This document shows positions 9,031 through 16,153 of a stretch of 64,000 nucleotides of DNA, in pieces. The stretch is taken from assembly GCA_963844655.1 (NCBI GenBank), contig CAWJPA010000001.1, positions 496,001-560,000 of the forward strand. The letters run 5' to 3'. Below the pieces are notes generated by a model. That model worked only from the letters and a program-made list of their open reading frames with translations. It did no database searches and was not told where the DNA came from. Origin of the DNA: JASHPR01 sp963844655. Its GTDB lineage: Bacteria > Actinomycetota > Actinomycetes > Streptosporangiales > Streptosporangiaceae. Both the position numbers and the translations under genes were made by a program. The first letter of the stretch is position 1; each line of letters opens with the position of its first letter.

Positions 9031-9322
9031 ACCACCGTGAGTCGCCCAGCCGAGGCTGGCCCATCATGTTGACACCGTTTACTTTTGGGTCAAACTCAAG
9101 ATCGAGCGGCATCTGGCGGCGGTGGCGGCGCAGCAGGCCACGGCGGCGGCCAAGTAGATCCGGGGGCGGCGCCCGGCCGGCGGGTACCGACCGGCCCAAC
9201 CCCACGCAATTGCGCCCCGTCGCAGGTCACCCCCGCTTAGTGACCCGTATCGCCCATCTGTCAGAGTGCTGCCGCAGCCGGGAAATTGTTGGAATGTCGG
9301 CAGCTGAGGGGGTTGGCGGATC
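9031..9322. other. Intergenic region with a possible coding remnant
   Basis: Between 9077 and 9157 a 26-codon stretch reads like a natural C-terminus (Lys-Ile-Glu-Arg-His-Leu-Ala-Ala-Val, Ala-rich end, TAG). It has no start codon, and a TGA lies upstream in the same frame. It may be the eroded end of a gene that began at 8854. Nothing else is supported here. Confidence 0.3.
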
Positions 9323-9943
9323 ATGCGAATCGGACTGATCGGGGCGGGCAACATCGGGAGCACCCTGGCCAGGCTCGCGGTGGAGCACGGGCACGACGTG
9401 ATGATCAGCAACTCGCGGGGGCCGGAGACACTGCGCGGCCTGGTGTCGCATCTGGGCGAGCGGGCTAGGCCCGGAACCGCGGCCGAGGCGGCCGGGTTCG
9501 GCGACGTGGTCGTGGTGACCATCCCGCTGAAGAACTACCGCCGGGTGTCGGCCGCCGAGCTGGCCAGCAAGATCGTCATCGATACCAACAACTACTACCC
9601 GAAGCGCGACGGGCACATCCCCGAGCTCGACGACGGCACCGCGACCACCAGCGAGCTGCTGGCCGCGCACCTGCCGGAGTCGCGCGTGGTCAAGGCGTTC
9701 AACAACATCTACTACGCGGACCTGGCCGCTCAGGGCGAGCCGGCCGGGACGCCCGGGCGGCGGGCCCTGCCCATCGCCGGCGACGACCCCGGGGCCAAGA
9801 AGGCCGTGGCCGACCTGATCGAGGAGTTCGGCTTCGACGTCGTCGACACGGGCGGGCTGGCCGAGGGGCGCCGGTTCCAGCGGGGCACGCCCGCGTACGT
9901 CACCCGCCTCGACGCGGATGGCCTGCGCGCCGCCCTGGCCTAG
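9323..9943 (+). CDS. NADPH-dependent F420 reductase-like oxidoreductase
   Basis: A 206-residue single-domain Rossmann protein. It starts with the dinucleotide motif Gly-Ala-Gly-Asn-Ile-Gly-Ser, followed by Ser-Asn-Ser-Arg-Gly, where NADP-preferring members hold the 2'-phosphate. A Val-Lys-Ala-Phe-Asn-Asn-Ile segment is typical of the F420-dependent NADP oxidoreductase family. The physiological substrate is unknown; many such proteins are not true F420 enzymes. Its TAG stop codon sits inside the left target-site copy of the IS481 element, and the gene stays full length. Confidence 0.85.
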   Translation: MRIGLIGAGNIGSTLARLAVEHGHDVMISNSRGPETLRGLVSHLGERARPGTAAEAAGFGDVVVVTIPLKNYRRVSAAELASKIVIDTNNYYPKRDGHIPELDDGTATTSELLAAHLPESRVVKAFNNIYYADLAAQGEPAGTPGRRALPIAGDDPGAKKAVADLIEEFGFDVVDTGGLAEGRRFQRGTPAYVTRLDADGLRAALA

Positions 9944-9944
9944 G
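9939..9944. repeat. Left target-site duplication CCTAGG
   Basis: The hexamer CCTAGG directly precedes the TGT end of the IS element and matches the copy at 11054-11059. It fits the NCTAGN six-base duplication known for Bordetella IS481. The TAG within it is the stop codon of the upstream oxidoreductase. Confidence 0.75.
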
Positions 9945-11053
9945 TGTTCTGCCCATGGACGTTGGTGACGGCGACACGGGCGGATGATCTTGAATAGATG
10001 AGGACCTCCGGGTTCGGTGTGGATCACCACAATCTGCACCGAGCGCCCGGGAGGTCCTCGTGGTCCACCGTAATGCCCCGCTGACCGAGACCGGGCGGCT
10101 GCGCCTGGCCCGGTGCGTCGTCGAGGACGGCTGGCCGGTGCGCCGGGCCGCGGAGCGGTTCCAGGTCTCGCACACCACCGCGGCCCGGTGGGCCGCCCGG
10201 TACCGGCAGGCCGGCGCCGCCGCGATGGCCGACCGGACGTCCCGGCCGCACGCCAGCCCGGCCCGCACGCCCGCGCGGACCGAGCGGCGGATCGTGGGCC
10301 TGCGGGTGTCCCGGCGGCTGGGCCCGGCCCGGATCGCGTGGCGGCTGGGCCTGCCCGCCTCGACCGTGCACGCCGTCCTGGCCCGGTACGGCTGCCCGCG
10401 CCTGGCGCACCTGGACCGCGGCACCGGCGTCCCGGTCCGCCGCTACGAGCGCGAGCGGCCCGGCGAGCTGGTCCACGTCGACATCAAGAAACTCGGCAAC
10501 ATTCCCGACGGCGGCGGCCACCGCGTCCTGGACCGGGCCGCCGGCAAGCGCAACCGGCAGGCCCACCGCGACCCGGCCCGCCGCCGCAAGATCGCGGGCC
10601 AGGCGAACCTCGGCTACGGCTACCTGCACACCGCCCTCGACGACCACTCCCGGCTGGCCTACACCGAGATCCTCGACGACGAGCGCAAACAGACCGCCAC
10701 CGCGTTCCTGGCCCGCGCGCACGCCTGGTACACCGCCGCCGGCATCACCATCGAGCGCGTGATCACCGACAACGGCGGCTGCTGCCGGTCCCGGACCTGG
10801 GCAGATACCTGCGCCGAGCTCGGCATCACCCACAAGCGCACCCGCCCCTGCCGGCCGCAGACCAACGGGAAAGTCGAGCGCTACCACCGCACCCTCGCCG
10901 ACGAATGGGCCTACGCCCGCCCCTACGCCACCGAAACCCAGCGCCGTGCCGCCCTTGACCCCTGGCTGCACCTGTACAACCATCACCGCGGACACACCGC
11001 ACTCAAAGGCCTCCCGCCCGCCAGCCACGTCACCAACCTCTCCGGGCAGTACA
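9945..11053 (+). mobile_element. IS481-family insertion sequence, complete
   Basis: An element of about 1.1 kb bounded by TGT...ACA. The terminal inverted repeats are 26 bases long (9945-9970 and 11028-11053) with 21 matches. The identical blocks are CTGCCC near the tips and GTTGGTGACG inside. It is flanked by direct CCTAGG copies at 9939-9944 and 11054-11059. One transposase gene fills most of it, preceded by a strong leader hairpin. Both ends, the ORF and the duplication are intact, so the insertion looks recent and potentially active. It interrupts no gene. Confidence 0.9.
10000..10059 (+). promoter_or_regulatory. Leader hairpin that hides the transposase ribosome-binding site
   Basis: Positions 10000-10009 (GAGGACCTCC) pair perfectly with 10050-10059 (GGAGGTCCTC). 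Inner stems are GGG at 10010-10012 with CCC at 10046-10048, and CGGTG at 10015-10019 with CACCG at 10037-10041. The right arm contains the ribosome-binding site and ends directly before the GTG start. A transcript entering from the neighbouring gene would fold this stem and block translation. Such protection from read-through is known in other IS families such as IS10 and IS50. Confidence 0.7.
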
Positions 11054-11058
11054 CCTAG
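10060..11058 (+). CDS. IS481-family DDE transposase
   Basis: A 332-residue transposase with an N-terminal helix-turn-helix (about residues 10-60, including Arg-Arg-Ala-Ala-Glu-Arg-Phe-Gln-Val-Ser) and an rve integrase core. The catalytic acids are visible: Asp in His-Val-Asp-Ile-Lys-Lys-Leu, Asp in Ile-Thr-Asp-Asn-Gly, and Glu in Gly-Lys-Val-Glu-Arg-Tyr-His-Arg. The GTG at 10060 has GGGAGG five bases upstream, inside a hairpin. The last codons read past the element's end: the TAG stop lies in the right target-site copy, not in the IS itself. Confidence 0.92.
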   Translation: MVHRNAPLTETGRLRLARCVVEDGWPVRRAAERFQVSHTTAARWAARYRQAGAAAMADRTSRPHASPARTPARTERRIVGLRVSRRLGPARIAWRLGLPASTVHAVLARYGCPRLAHLDRGTGVPVRRYERERPGELVHVDIKKLGNIPDGGGHRVLDRAAGKRNRQAHRDPARRRKIAGQANLGYGYLHTALDDHSRLAYTEILDDERKQTATAFLARAHAWYTAAGITIERVITDNGGCCRSRTWADTCAELGITHKRTRPCRPQTNGKVERYHRTLADEWAYARPYATETQRRAALDPWLHLYNHHRGHTALKGLPPASHVTNLSGQYT

Positions 11059-11059
11059 G
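11054..11059. repeat. Right target-site duplication CCTAGG
   Basis: This second copy of CCTAGG directly follows the ACA end of the element. Its TAG (11056-11058) is in frame with the transposase and ends it. Because CCTAGG is its own reverse complement, extension of the terminal repeats cannot be fully separated from a true duplication. Confidence 0.75.
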
Positions 11060-11109
11060 CCACTCCGGCCGCTGAGCTGGCGGGCGCGGCGCCGCCCGCA
11101 CCGCGCGGA

Positions 11110-11988
11110 TCACTCATCGTGGTCGCGGAGGAACGCGCGCAGGTGGCCGATGTAGGCGCTGCGCTCCTCGACGAAGGCCATGTGAGAGCTGTTCTCGAAC
11201 ACGCTGAGCTGGGCGTTGGGCAGCTCGCTGGCCACGGCCCGCATCTTCTCCGGCGTGGCCTCGTCGTGCCGGCCCGCGGTCACCAGCGCCGGAACGCCGA
11301 TCCGACCCAGCCTGCCGCGCACATCGAAATCCCGCAGCGTGCCGGTCACCGGGCCGAACTCGGTCGCTCCCCACATCGCGTTGTAGATTTCGCCGTTCAT
11401 GCCGCCGAACGACCGCTCCACGCAATCCGGCCAGGGTGACACGCGGCACACGTGCCGCTGGTAGTAGAGCGCGGTCGCCGCCACGTACTCCGGGCAGGTC
11501 AGCCAGCCGTTGGCCTCGTGGTGATCGAGGGTCGCCTGCACCTCGGCGGGCAGTTCGGACCGGAGCCGCGCGGCGTCCTCCAGCCACTCCTCCACGCTGG
11601 CGCTCGCGCTGGAGATCACGACGCTGCGCGGCGGCGCCGGGTCCCGCAGCAGGTACTCCATGGCGAGCCAGCCGCCCCACGAGTTGCCGAACAGGTGCAT
11701 GCGCTCGAGCGACAGCCCGGCCCGGACCGCGGCCAGTTCCTCGATCGCCCGGTCCACGGTCCACAGCCCGGGGTCGGACGGGCCCGCCGACCGGCCGCAG
11801 CCGAGCTGGTCGTAGAACACCACGGGCCGCTCGTCCGCGAGATCCGCGAGCGGCTCCAGGTAGTCATGCGTCGAGCCGGGACCGCCGTGCAGGCAGAGCA
11901 GCGGAACGCCGGGGGCGTCCGGTCCGGCGATCCGGTACCAGACGCGCCCACCGGGAACGTCGATATGACCCTCCGGCGCGGTCGCCAT
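11110..11988 (-). CDS. Proline iminopeptidase-family alpha/beta hydrolase
   Basis: A 292-residue enzyme with the hallmark His-Gly-Gly-Pro-Gly oxyanion motif, the nucleophile elbow Gly-Asn-Ser-Trp-Gly-Gly, a late Asp in Gly-Arg-His-Asp-Glu-Ala-Thr-Pro and a final His in Ser-Ser-His-Met-Ala-Phe. These are the signatures of the S33 proline iminopeptidase family, which removes N-terminal proline or hydrolyses small amides and esters. It is cytoplasmic, with no signal peptide. A GGGAGG site precedes the ATG. An AT-rich dyad lies about 80 bases upstream and may be its control region. Confidence 0.88.
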   Translation of the reverse strand: MATAPEGHIDVPGGRVWYRIAGPDAPGVPLLCLHGGPGSTHDYLEPLADLADERPVVFYDQLGCGRSAGPSDPGLWTVDRAIEELAAVRAGLSLERMHLFGNSWGGWLAMEYLLRDPAPPRSVVISSASASVEEWLEDAARLRSELPAEVQATLDHHEANGWLTCPEYVAATALYYQRHVCRVSPWPDCVERSFGGMNGEIYNAMWGATEFGPVTGTLRDFDVRGRLGRIGVPALVTAGRHDEATPEKMRAVASELPNAQLSVFENSSHMAFVEERSAYIGHLRAFLRDHDE

Positions 11989-12066
11989 GCTGCCTCCCGG
12001 CTCTCAGTCGGCAGCCCCGGGCGAGGGAGCCCGGGGCTGGACGAAGTTCGATGATACCAAGACCCG

Positions 12067-12084
12067 ACTTTAGGGACATAAAGT
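12067..12084. promoter_or_regulatory. AT-rich palindrome upstream of the iminopeptidase gene
   Basis: ACTTTA and TAAAGT form perfect six-base arms around GGGACA in an unusually AT-rich patch. It sits about 80 bases before the ATG at 11988, where a promoter would be expected. It is a candidate operator; the regulator is unknown. Confidence 0.4.
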
Positions 12085-12140
12085 AAAGACAGCCTAAAAT
12101 ACCGCAGAAACCTCATGTTGCCGCGGGCACCGGGCTCGGC

Positions 12141-13004
12141 TCAGGCGCGTATCGCCGCATCCACCGCGTCGCGCCGGGGCGAGGCCGTCACCGCCGTGAG
12201 TGTGCGTAACGCATCATTGCGGAGAATCCCACGGGACAGCGGCTCAACGCTGATGTCCAGCGTGCGCCGGTCCACCACCAGGACATGCCGGTTGGGCACA
12301 AAGGTCCAGCCGTCCTGGGGCCACCCGGACGAGGCCACGACCACCGCGTCCTGGGTCACCCGGTAGGCCAGGTCGAAGTAGCGCTCGGGCGCACCGGTGT
12401 AGCCGCGGACCGCGAGCCCCTCCACGGGGATGCGCTCCGGGTGGTAGCAGCAGATCGCGTACAGGGCGTCCGGGCCGAGCAGGATCGCGTTCAGGCTGTT
12501 GGCGGTGAACACGGCGTCAATGTGATCGATGGTGGCGGCGAGCGCCGCGACCACATCCCCGCCGTTCTCCTCGAGCACCGACATGACGTGCAGGAAGTAC
12601 CGCTCGCTGTCGGTGATGCCGGTGCGCTGCCTGTCCCACTCGGGCGGCAGCAGCTCGCCGAGCCGGTCCTGCGGGTGGATCGCGCCGTTGTGCGCGAGCG
12701 CGAAGCCGTCGCGGGTGAACGGGTGGGTGTTGCAGGCCTCGACCGGCAGCCCGGGCGTGGCCATGCGCAGGTGCACCAGGCCCACGTCGCCGAGCGCGCA
12801 GTGCGTCAGCTTGTCGTAGGCCGGCTCGTCGATGGCCCGCCCCGGCGACTTCTCGACGTGCATCTGCTGATCGTCGTACCAGGCGATGCCCCAGCCGTCG
12901 CCGTGCCACTTGGACAGCGCCGTGAAGTGGCGCAGCCCCGGCTCGGTCATGAGGTCAGCCAGCGAGGCGCGATCGCGCGTGCAGTAACCAAGCAGTCGGC
13001 ACAT
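12141..13004 (-). CDS. Class II glutamine amidotransferase (EgtC/YafJ-like)
   Basis: 287 residues beginning Met-Cys-Arg-Leu-Leu-Gly-Tyr, so that Met removal exposes the catalytic Cys. Also present are Trp-His-Gly-Asp-Gly-Trp-Gly, Arg-Met-Ala-Thr and Asn-Thr-His-Pro-Phe, then Ala-His-Asn-Gly, all active-site features of Ntn-type class II amidotransferases. Stand-alone members such as EgtC hydrolyse a gamma-glutamyl amide rather than supply ammonia. The start at 13004 is fixed by the Cys2 requirement and a GGGGAG site. It is the last gene of the aminotransferase-cupin-SDR operon, so it may remove a gamma-glutamyl group added by the divergent synthetase-like ligase. Confidence 0.85.
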   Translation of the reverse strand: MCRLLGYCTRDRASLADLMTEPGLRHFTALSKWHGDGWGIAWYDDQQMHVEKSPGRAIDEPAYDKLTHCALGDVGLVHLRMATPGLPVEACNTHPFTRDGFALAHNGAIHPQDRLGELLPPEWDRQRTGITDSERYFLHVMSVLEENGGDVVAALAATIDHIDAVFTANSLNAILLGPDALYAICCYHPERIPVEGLAVRGYTGAPERYFDLAYRVTQDAVVVASSGWPQDGWTFVPNRHVLVVDRRTLDISVEPLSRGILRNDALRTLTAVTASPRRDAVDAAIRA

Positions 13005-13020
13005 GGCGTCAACTACTCCC

Positions 13021-13800
13021 CTAAAGGAACTTCCCCAAGCCCCCGGCCACGTCGATCGACGCGCCTGTGATGTAGCTCGCCCGGTCGCTCGCGAGGAACG
13101 CGACCAAGCCCGCAACCTCATCGGGGCGCCCGAACCGGCCAAGCGGCACCTCGTCGCCCGCCAGCTGGGCGAAGAACTTCTCGGCCGGGATGTCCGGGGC
13201 GCGCCGACGATGAATATTCTCCCACTGCGGCGTCGTCACGAAGCCGATATTCACGCTGTTGACCAGGATTCCCTCGTGCCCGAGTTCGATGGACAGCGCC
13301 TTGGCCAGGCTGAGGCAGGAGGCGCGGTTGACCGACGACGCCAGGAACGCGGGGTCCGGGTAGCGGGCGAACACCGCGTTGATGTTGATCACCCGCGGGG
13401 CGGCGCTCTGCCGCAGCAGCGGCAGGGCGGCCCGGGTGCACCGGATCTGCGAGAACACCTTGACCTCGATGTCCTCCTGCCAGTCGGTGTCGGTCAGCGT
13501 CTCGAACCGGCCCGGGCGGGCCCCGCCCGCGTTGTTGACCAGGATGTCCACGCCGCCCATGGCCGCCGCCGCGTCCGCCATGAACGCGCTGACCTGGGCC
13601 GGGTCGGTGACGTCACACCGGGCCGCGAACACCGGGCCGGACTCGCGCAGCTCGGCGGCGGTCGCCTCCAGCTCGTCCGCGTTCCTGGCGCAGATGGCGA
13701 CCTGCGCCTTCTCGGCGAGCAGCTCGGCGGCGATCGCCTGGCCCAGCCCTTTCGAGCCGCCGGTGACGATCGCGCGCCGGCCGGTGAGCCCGAGGTCCAT
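13021..13800 (-). CDS. SDR-family protein with altered catalytic residues
   Basis: 259 residues of short-chain dehydrogenase fold. The cofactor loop Thr-Gly-Gly-Ser-Lys-Gly-Leu-Gly (residues 13-20) and Asn-Asn-Ala-Gly (89-92) are normal. The catalytic Tyr-x-x-x-Lys position reads Ser155-x-x-x-Arg159, and the catalytic Ser position in the preceding strand appears to be Asn141. The enzyme may therefore bind NAD(P) without normal SDR chemistry, or use a variant mechanism. The TAG of the upstream cupin gene directly abuts its ATG, so they are co-transcribed. Confidence 0.8.
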   Translation of the reverse strand: MDLGLTGRRAIVTGGSKGLGQAIAAELLAEKAQVAICARNADELEATAAELRESGPVFAARCDVTDPAQVSAFMADAAAAMGGVDILVNNAGGARPGRFETLTDTDWQEDIEVKVFSQIRCTRAALPLLRQSAAPRVININAVFARYPDPAFLASSVNRASCLSLAKALSIELGHEGILVNSVNIGFVTTPQWENIHRRRAPDIPAEKFFAQLAGDEVPLGRFGRPDEVAGLVAFLASDRASYITGASIDVAGGLGKFL

Positions 13801-14217
13801 CTACCCGCTCTGCTCGTCAGCCTGGGATTCGGCCAGGGCCAGCAGGCTCTTGCGCGGCGGGGTGAACACGTCCACCTCCAGGCAGCTGGTGTCCGTGGTC
13901 CATGCGCCATGGGGGACCCAGGCGGGGACGACCGCGACATCGCCTTTACGCATGACCCGCACGTCCCCGTCCAGGTCAAAGGTCATCTCGCCGTCGAGGA
14001 TGATCACTATTTGCTCTTCCTCGTGGACATGCCGCGGAGCCTCGGCGCCCGGCTCGAAATGGACGAAGTTCGTCATCGACCGCTGGCCGAGCACCGGGCG
14101 GAAGGTCAGCCCGGGCACGAACTCCGCCGACTTGACCGAGTCGAGGTTGACGTAGCGCCCGGGCCCCTCGGGCTCGCCGAGCGCCTCGGTCGTGAAGTGG
14201 CTGGCTGCGTCGCTCAC
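13801..14217 (-). CDS. Cupin-domain protein
   Basis: A 138-residue single cupin barrel. Motif 1 carries His-Val-His-Glu-Glu-Glu-Gln and a later Gly-Glu-Met; motif 2 has Pro-Ala-Trp-Val-Pro-His-Gly, supplying the usual 3-His/1-Glu metal site. It may be a small dioxygenase, isomerase or binding protein. It lies between the aminotransferase (four-base ATGA overlap) and the SDR (directly abutting), so it belongs to that pathway. Confidence 0.85.
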   Translation of the reverse strand: MSDAASHFTTEALGEPEGPGRYVNLDSVKSAEFVPGLTFRPVLGQRSMTNFVHFEPGAEAPRHVHEEEQIVIILDGEMTFDLDGDVRVMRKGDVAVVPAWVPHGAWTTDTSCLEVDVFTPPRKSLLALAESQADEQSG

Positions 14218-15431
14218 TTTCCCTCCAGTGCGGTCTGGATCAGGCTTCCGAGGCGCCGCGCGCCTTCGCCGATGAGATCGTCGTCGACCCGGCTGTAGGC
14301 CAGCCGGAGCTGGGCCGTCCCGCCTTGGCCAGGGTAGAAGGGCCGGCCGGGCACGTACGCGACCTTACGGGATCTTGCTGCCGCGGACAGCGCCACGGTG
14401 TCGATCCCGTCGGGTGCGGTCACCCACGTGAAGAACCCGCCGCGCGGCGTGGTCCAGGTCGTGCCCTCGGGCATGCACTCGGCCAGCGCCTGGCCCATCA
14501 GCGCGGCCCGGCGCTCGTAGAGGGCGCGGGAGGCGACGAGCTGGCGGTCGAGGTGCCCGGCGCGGCCGTACTCCTCGAGCATCCGCTGGCCGAGCGCGCC
14601 CGAGCACTGGTCGGAGTTCTGCTTGGCCGTGACCAGCTGCGCGATGACCTCGGGCGGCGCGGCCGCCCAGCCGAGCCGGACCCCGGGGAAGAACGTCTTG
14701 GAGAACGTGCCCGCCTGGATCACCACGTCGGGGGCCATGGACCAGAGGCTGGGCGGCGCGGTGTCGGCGAAGCCGAGCTCGCGGTAGGCCACGTCCTCGA
14801 GGATCAGGAACCGGTACCGGCGGGCGAGCTCGACCAGGGCCACCCGGCGCTCGGGCGATAGGGACAGGCCGGTCGGGTTCTGGTGGTCGGGGATCGTGTA
14901 GAGCACCTTGGGCCGCAGGCCACGGCCGAGCATGCCGGCCAGCACGTCGACCTGCATGCCGTCGTCGTCCATGGGCACGCCATGGATGTCCGCCTCGTAG
15001 CTGCGGAACGCCATGATCGCACCGAGGTAGGTCGGCGCCTCCACCACCGCGGCGTCGCCCTTGTCCACCAGGCTCTTGGCCACCAGCTCCATGCAGTCGA
15101 TCCCGCCGCTGGTGACCATCAGCTCGCCGGCACCTGGACGCCGTCCCTGTGTGGCCTCCAGCCGCCCGGACAGGTAGTCGCGAAGGCTCGCGATGCCCTC
15201 GGTCGCGGAGTACTGCAGCGCGACCGCGGCGTCGTTCGCGACCAGCCGGCCGGCGATCTCGCCCAGCACGTCGGCCGGGAAGGTCTGCGGGTCGGGGAAG
15301 CCGCCCGAGAACGTGATCACGTCGGTGGCGCCCGCGAGCGACAGGATCGCTGTGATCTCGCCCCCTCCGAGCGTCTGTGTCCGGCGAGCGAAGCTCGTGG
15401 TCCAGTCGGTCAGCTCCAGCGCGGCGGTCAT
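14214..15431 (-). CDS. PLP-dependent aminotransferase (class I/II, LysN-like)
   Basis: About 405 residues of fold-type I aminotransferase. The PLP lysine lies in Gly-Thr-Phe-Ser-Lys-Thr-Phe-Phe-Pro-Gly-Val-Arg. Other hallmarks are Tyr-Ser-Ala-Thr-Glu-Gly, Pro-Asp-His-Gln-Asn-Pro-Thr-Gly and the carboxylate-binding Arg in the Gln-Leu-Arg-Leu-Ala-Tyr segment. The closest general class is 2-aminoadipate or broad-range aminotransferases without the MocR DNA-binding part. The ATG at 15431 follows GGAGG; an extension to 15500 runs into the promoter. It is the first gene of the minus-strand operon, divergent from an Lrp-type regulator. Confidence 0.88.
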   Translation of the reverse strand: MTAALELTDWTTSFARRTQTLGGGEITAILSLAGATDVITFSGGFPDPQTFPADVLGEIAGRLVANDAAVALQYSATEGIASLRDYLSGRLEATQGRRPGAGELMVTSGGIDCMELVAKSLVDKGDAAVVEAPTYLGAIMAFRSYEADIHGVPMDDDGMQVDVLAGMLGRGLRPKVLYTIPDHQNPTGLSLSPERRVALVELARRYRFLILEDVAYRELGFADTAPPSLWSMAPDVVIQAGTFSKTFFPGVRLGWAAAPPEVIAQLVTAKQNSDQCSGALGQRMLEEYGRAGHLDRQLVASRALYERRAALMGQALAECMPEGTTWTTPRGGFFTWVTAPDGIDTVALSAAARSRKVAYVPGRPFYPGQGGTAQLRLAYSRVDDDLIGEGARRLGSLIQTALEGK

Positions 15432-15453
15432 CCGGCCTCCAGATCTCGTCCTC

Positions 15454-15482
15454 TTGACATCGGAGTCTGGCAAACGTAAGAA
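15454..15482 (+). promoter_or_regulatory. Putative promoter of the Lrp-GS operon
   Basis: A consensus TTGACA at 15454-15459 is followed after 17 bases by TAAGAA, a weak -10 element. It points towards the Lrp/AsnC gene and precedes the operator-like palindrome. The assignment rests on the -35 element and spacing. Confidence 0.45.
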
Positions 15483-15502
15483 TTCTCGGCAAGAAGGCAT
15501 AC

Positions 15503-15525
15503 ATTTGCGCGAATCCTGCGCTAAT
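15503..15525. promoter_or_regulatory. Candidate Lrp/AsnC operator between divergent operons
   Basis: ATTTGCGC and GCGCTAAT form inverted eight-base arms with one mismatch around a seven-base centre. It lies in the 126-base space between the aminotransferase operon and the Lrp gene. Lrp proteins typically bind such AT-flanked dyads and control both themselves and divergent catabolic genes. Confidence 0.5.
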
Positions 15526-15557
15526 GATACACGGCGTCATCAAACTCCCAGGGTGAG

Positions 15558-16136
15558 GTGCCCTTTCAATTGACAGTCACCTCAGCGCCGCTCGCCCGCC
15601 TCGCAGACGTGGCCGCGCCCACCACTCCGAAGGTCGAGGTCGACGATCTCGACCTGACCCTGCTGCGGGCGCTCGCGGTGGACGCGCGCCAGTCCCAGCG
15701 GGCCCTGGCCCGGGCAGTCGGGATGTCGCCGCCCGCGATCGCCGACCGGCTGGCCCGGCTCGAGCGCGCCGGGGCCATCCGGGGGTACCGGGCCGACCTG
15801 GACTGGGCCGCGCTGGGCTACCCGGTGGTGGTCTACATGGCGGTCACCGCGGGTCCGGGGATGGACCTGAGCCAGATCATCGCCGCGATCAGGGCCCTGC
15901 CCGAGGCCGAGGACATGAGCGTGGTCACGGGCGGCTTTGATCTGCTGGTCCGGCTGCGGGTGCGGGATCACGCGCACCTGCGGGAGCTGCTGCTGGCCGA
16001 GATCTTCCAGATTCCCGGCGTGCAGCGCACCGAGACCTTCCTGTCGCTCGGCGACGCCGAGCCCGACAACTTCGCCGTGGCCCTGCTCGACCAGATGAGC
16101 CAGCGGAGCCAATCCGGCCAGAACATGACCCGATAG
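15558..16136 (+). CDS. Lrp/AsnC family transcriptional regulator
   Basis: 192 residues. Residues about 28-80 form the AsnC-type helix-turn-helix (Asp-Leu-Thr-Leu-Leu-Arg-Ala-Leu, then Arg-Ala-Val-Gly-Met-Ser-Pro-Pro-Ala-Ile). Residues about 90-165 form the RAM ligand-binding domain, with Val-Val-Thr-Gly-Gly-Phe-Asp-Leu-Leu. Such regulators respond to an amino acid and control its uptake or breakdown. The GTG at 15558 follows a GGTGAG site. Its place between the aminotransferase operon and the synthetase-permease operon suggests it controls both. Confidence 0.88.
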   Translation: MPFQLTVTSAPLARLADVAAPTTPKVEVDDLDLTLLRALAVDARQSQRALARAVGMSPPAIADRLARLERAGAIRGYRADLDWAALGYPVVVYMAVTAGPGMDLSQIIAAIRALPEAEDMSVVTGGFDLLVRLRVRDHAHLRELLLAEIFQIPGVQRTETFLSLGDAEPDNFAVALLDQMSQRSQSGQNMTR

Positions 16137-16153
16137 GAGCAGGCACGTGAGCA

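Noticed and set aside
9077..9157. Coding-like 26-codon tail
   Set aside because: No start codon, and an in-frame stop lies upstream. Too short to call, and mentioned only as a possible remnant.
12141..13004. EgtC of an ergothioneine operon
   Set aside because: The fold and Cys2 match, but no EgtB, EgtD or EgtA gene is adjacent; the aminotransferase operon context points elsewhere.
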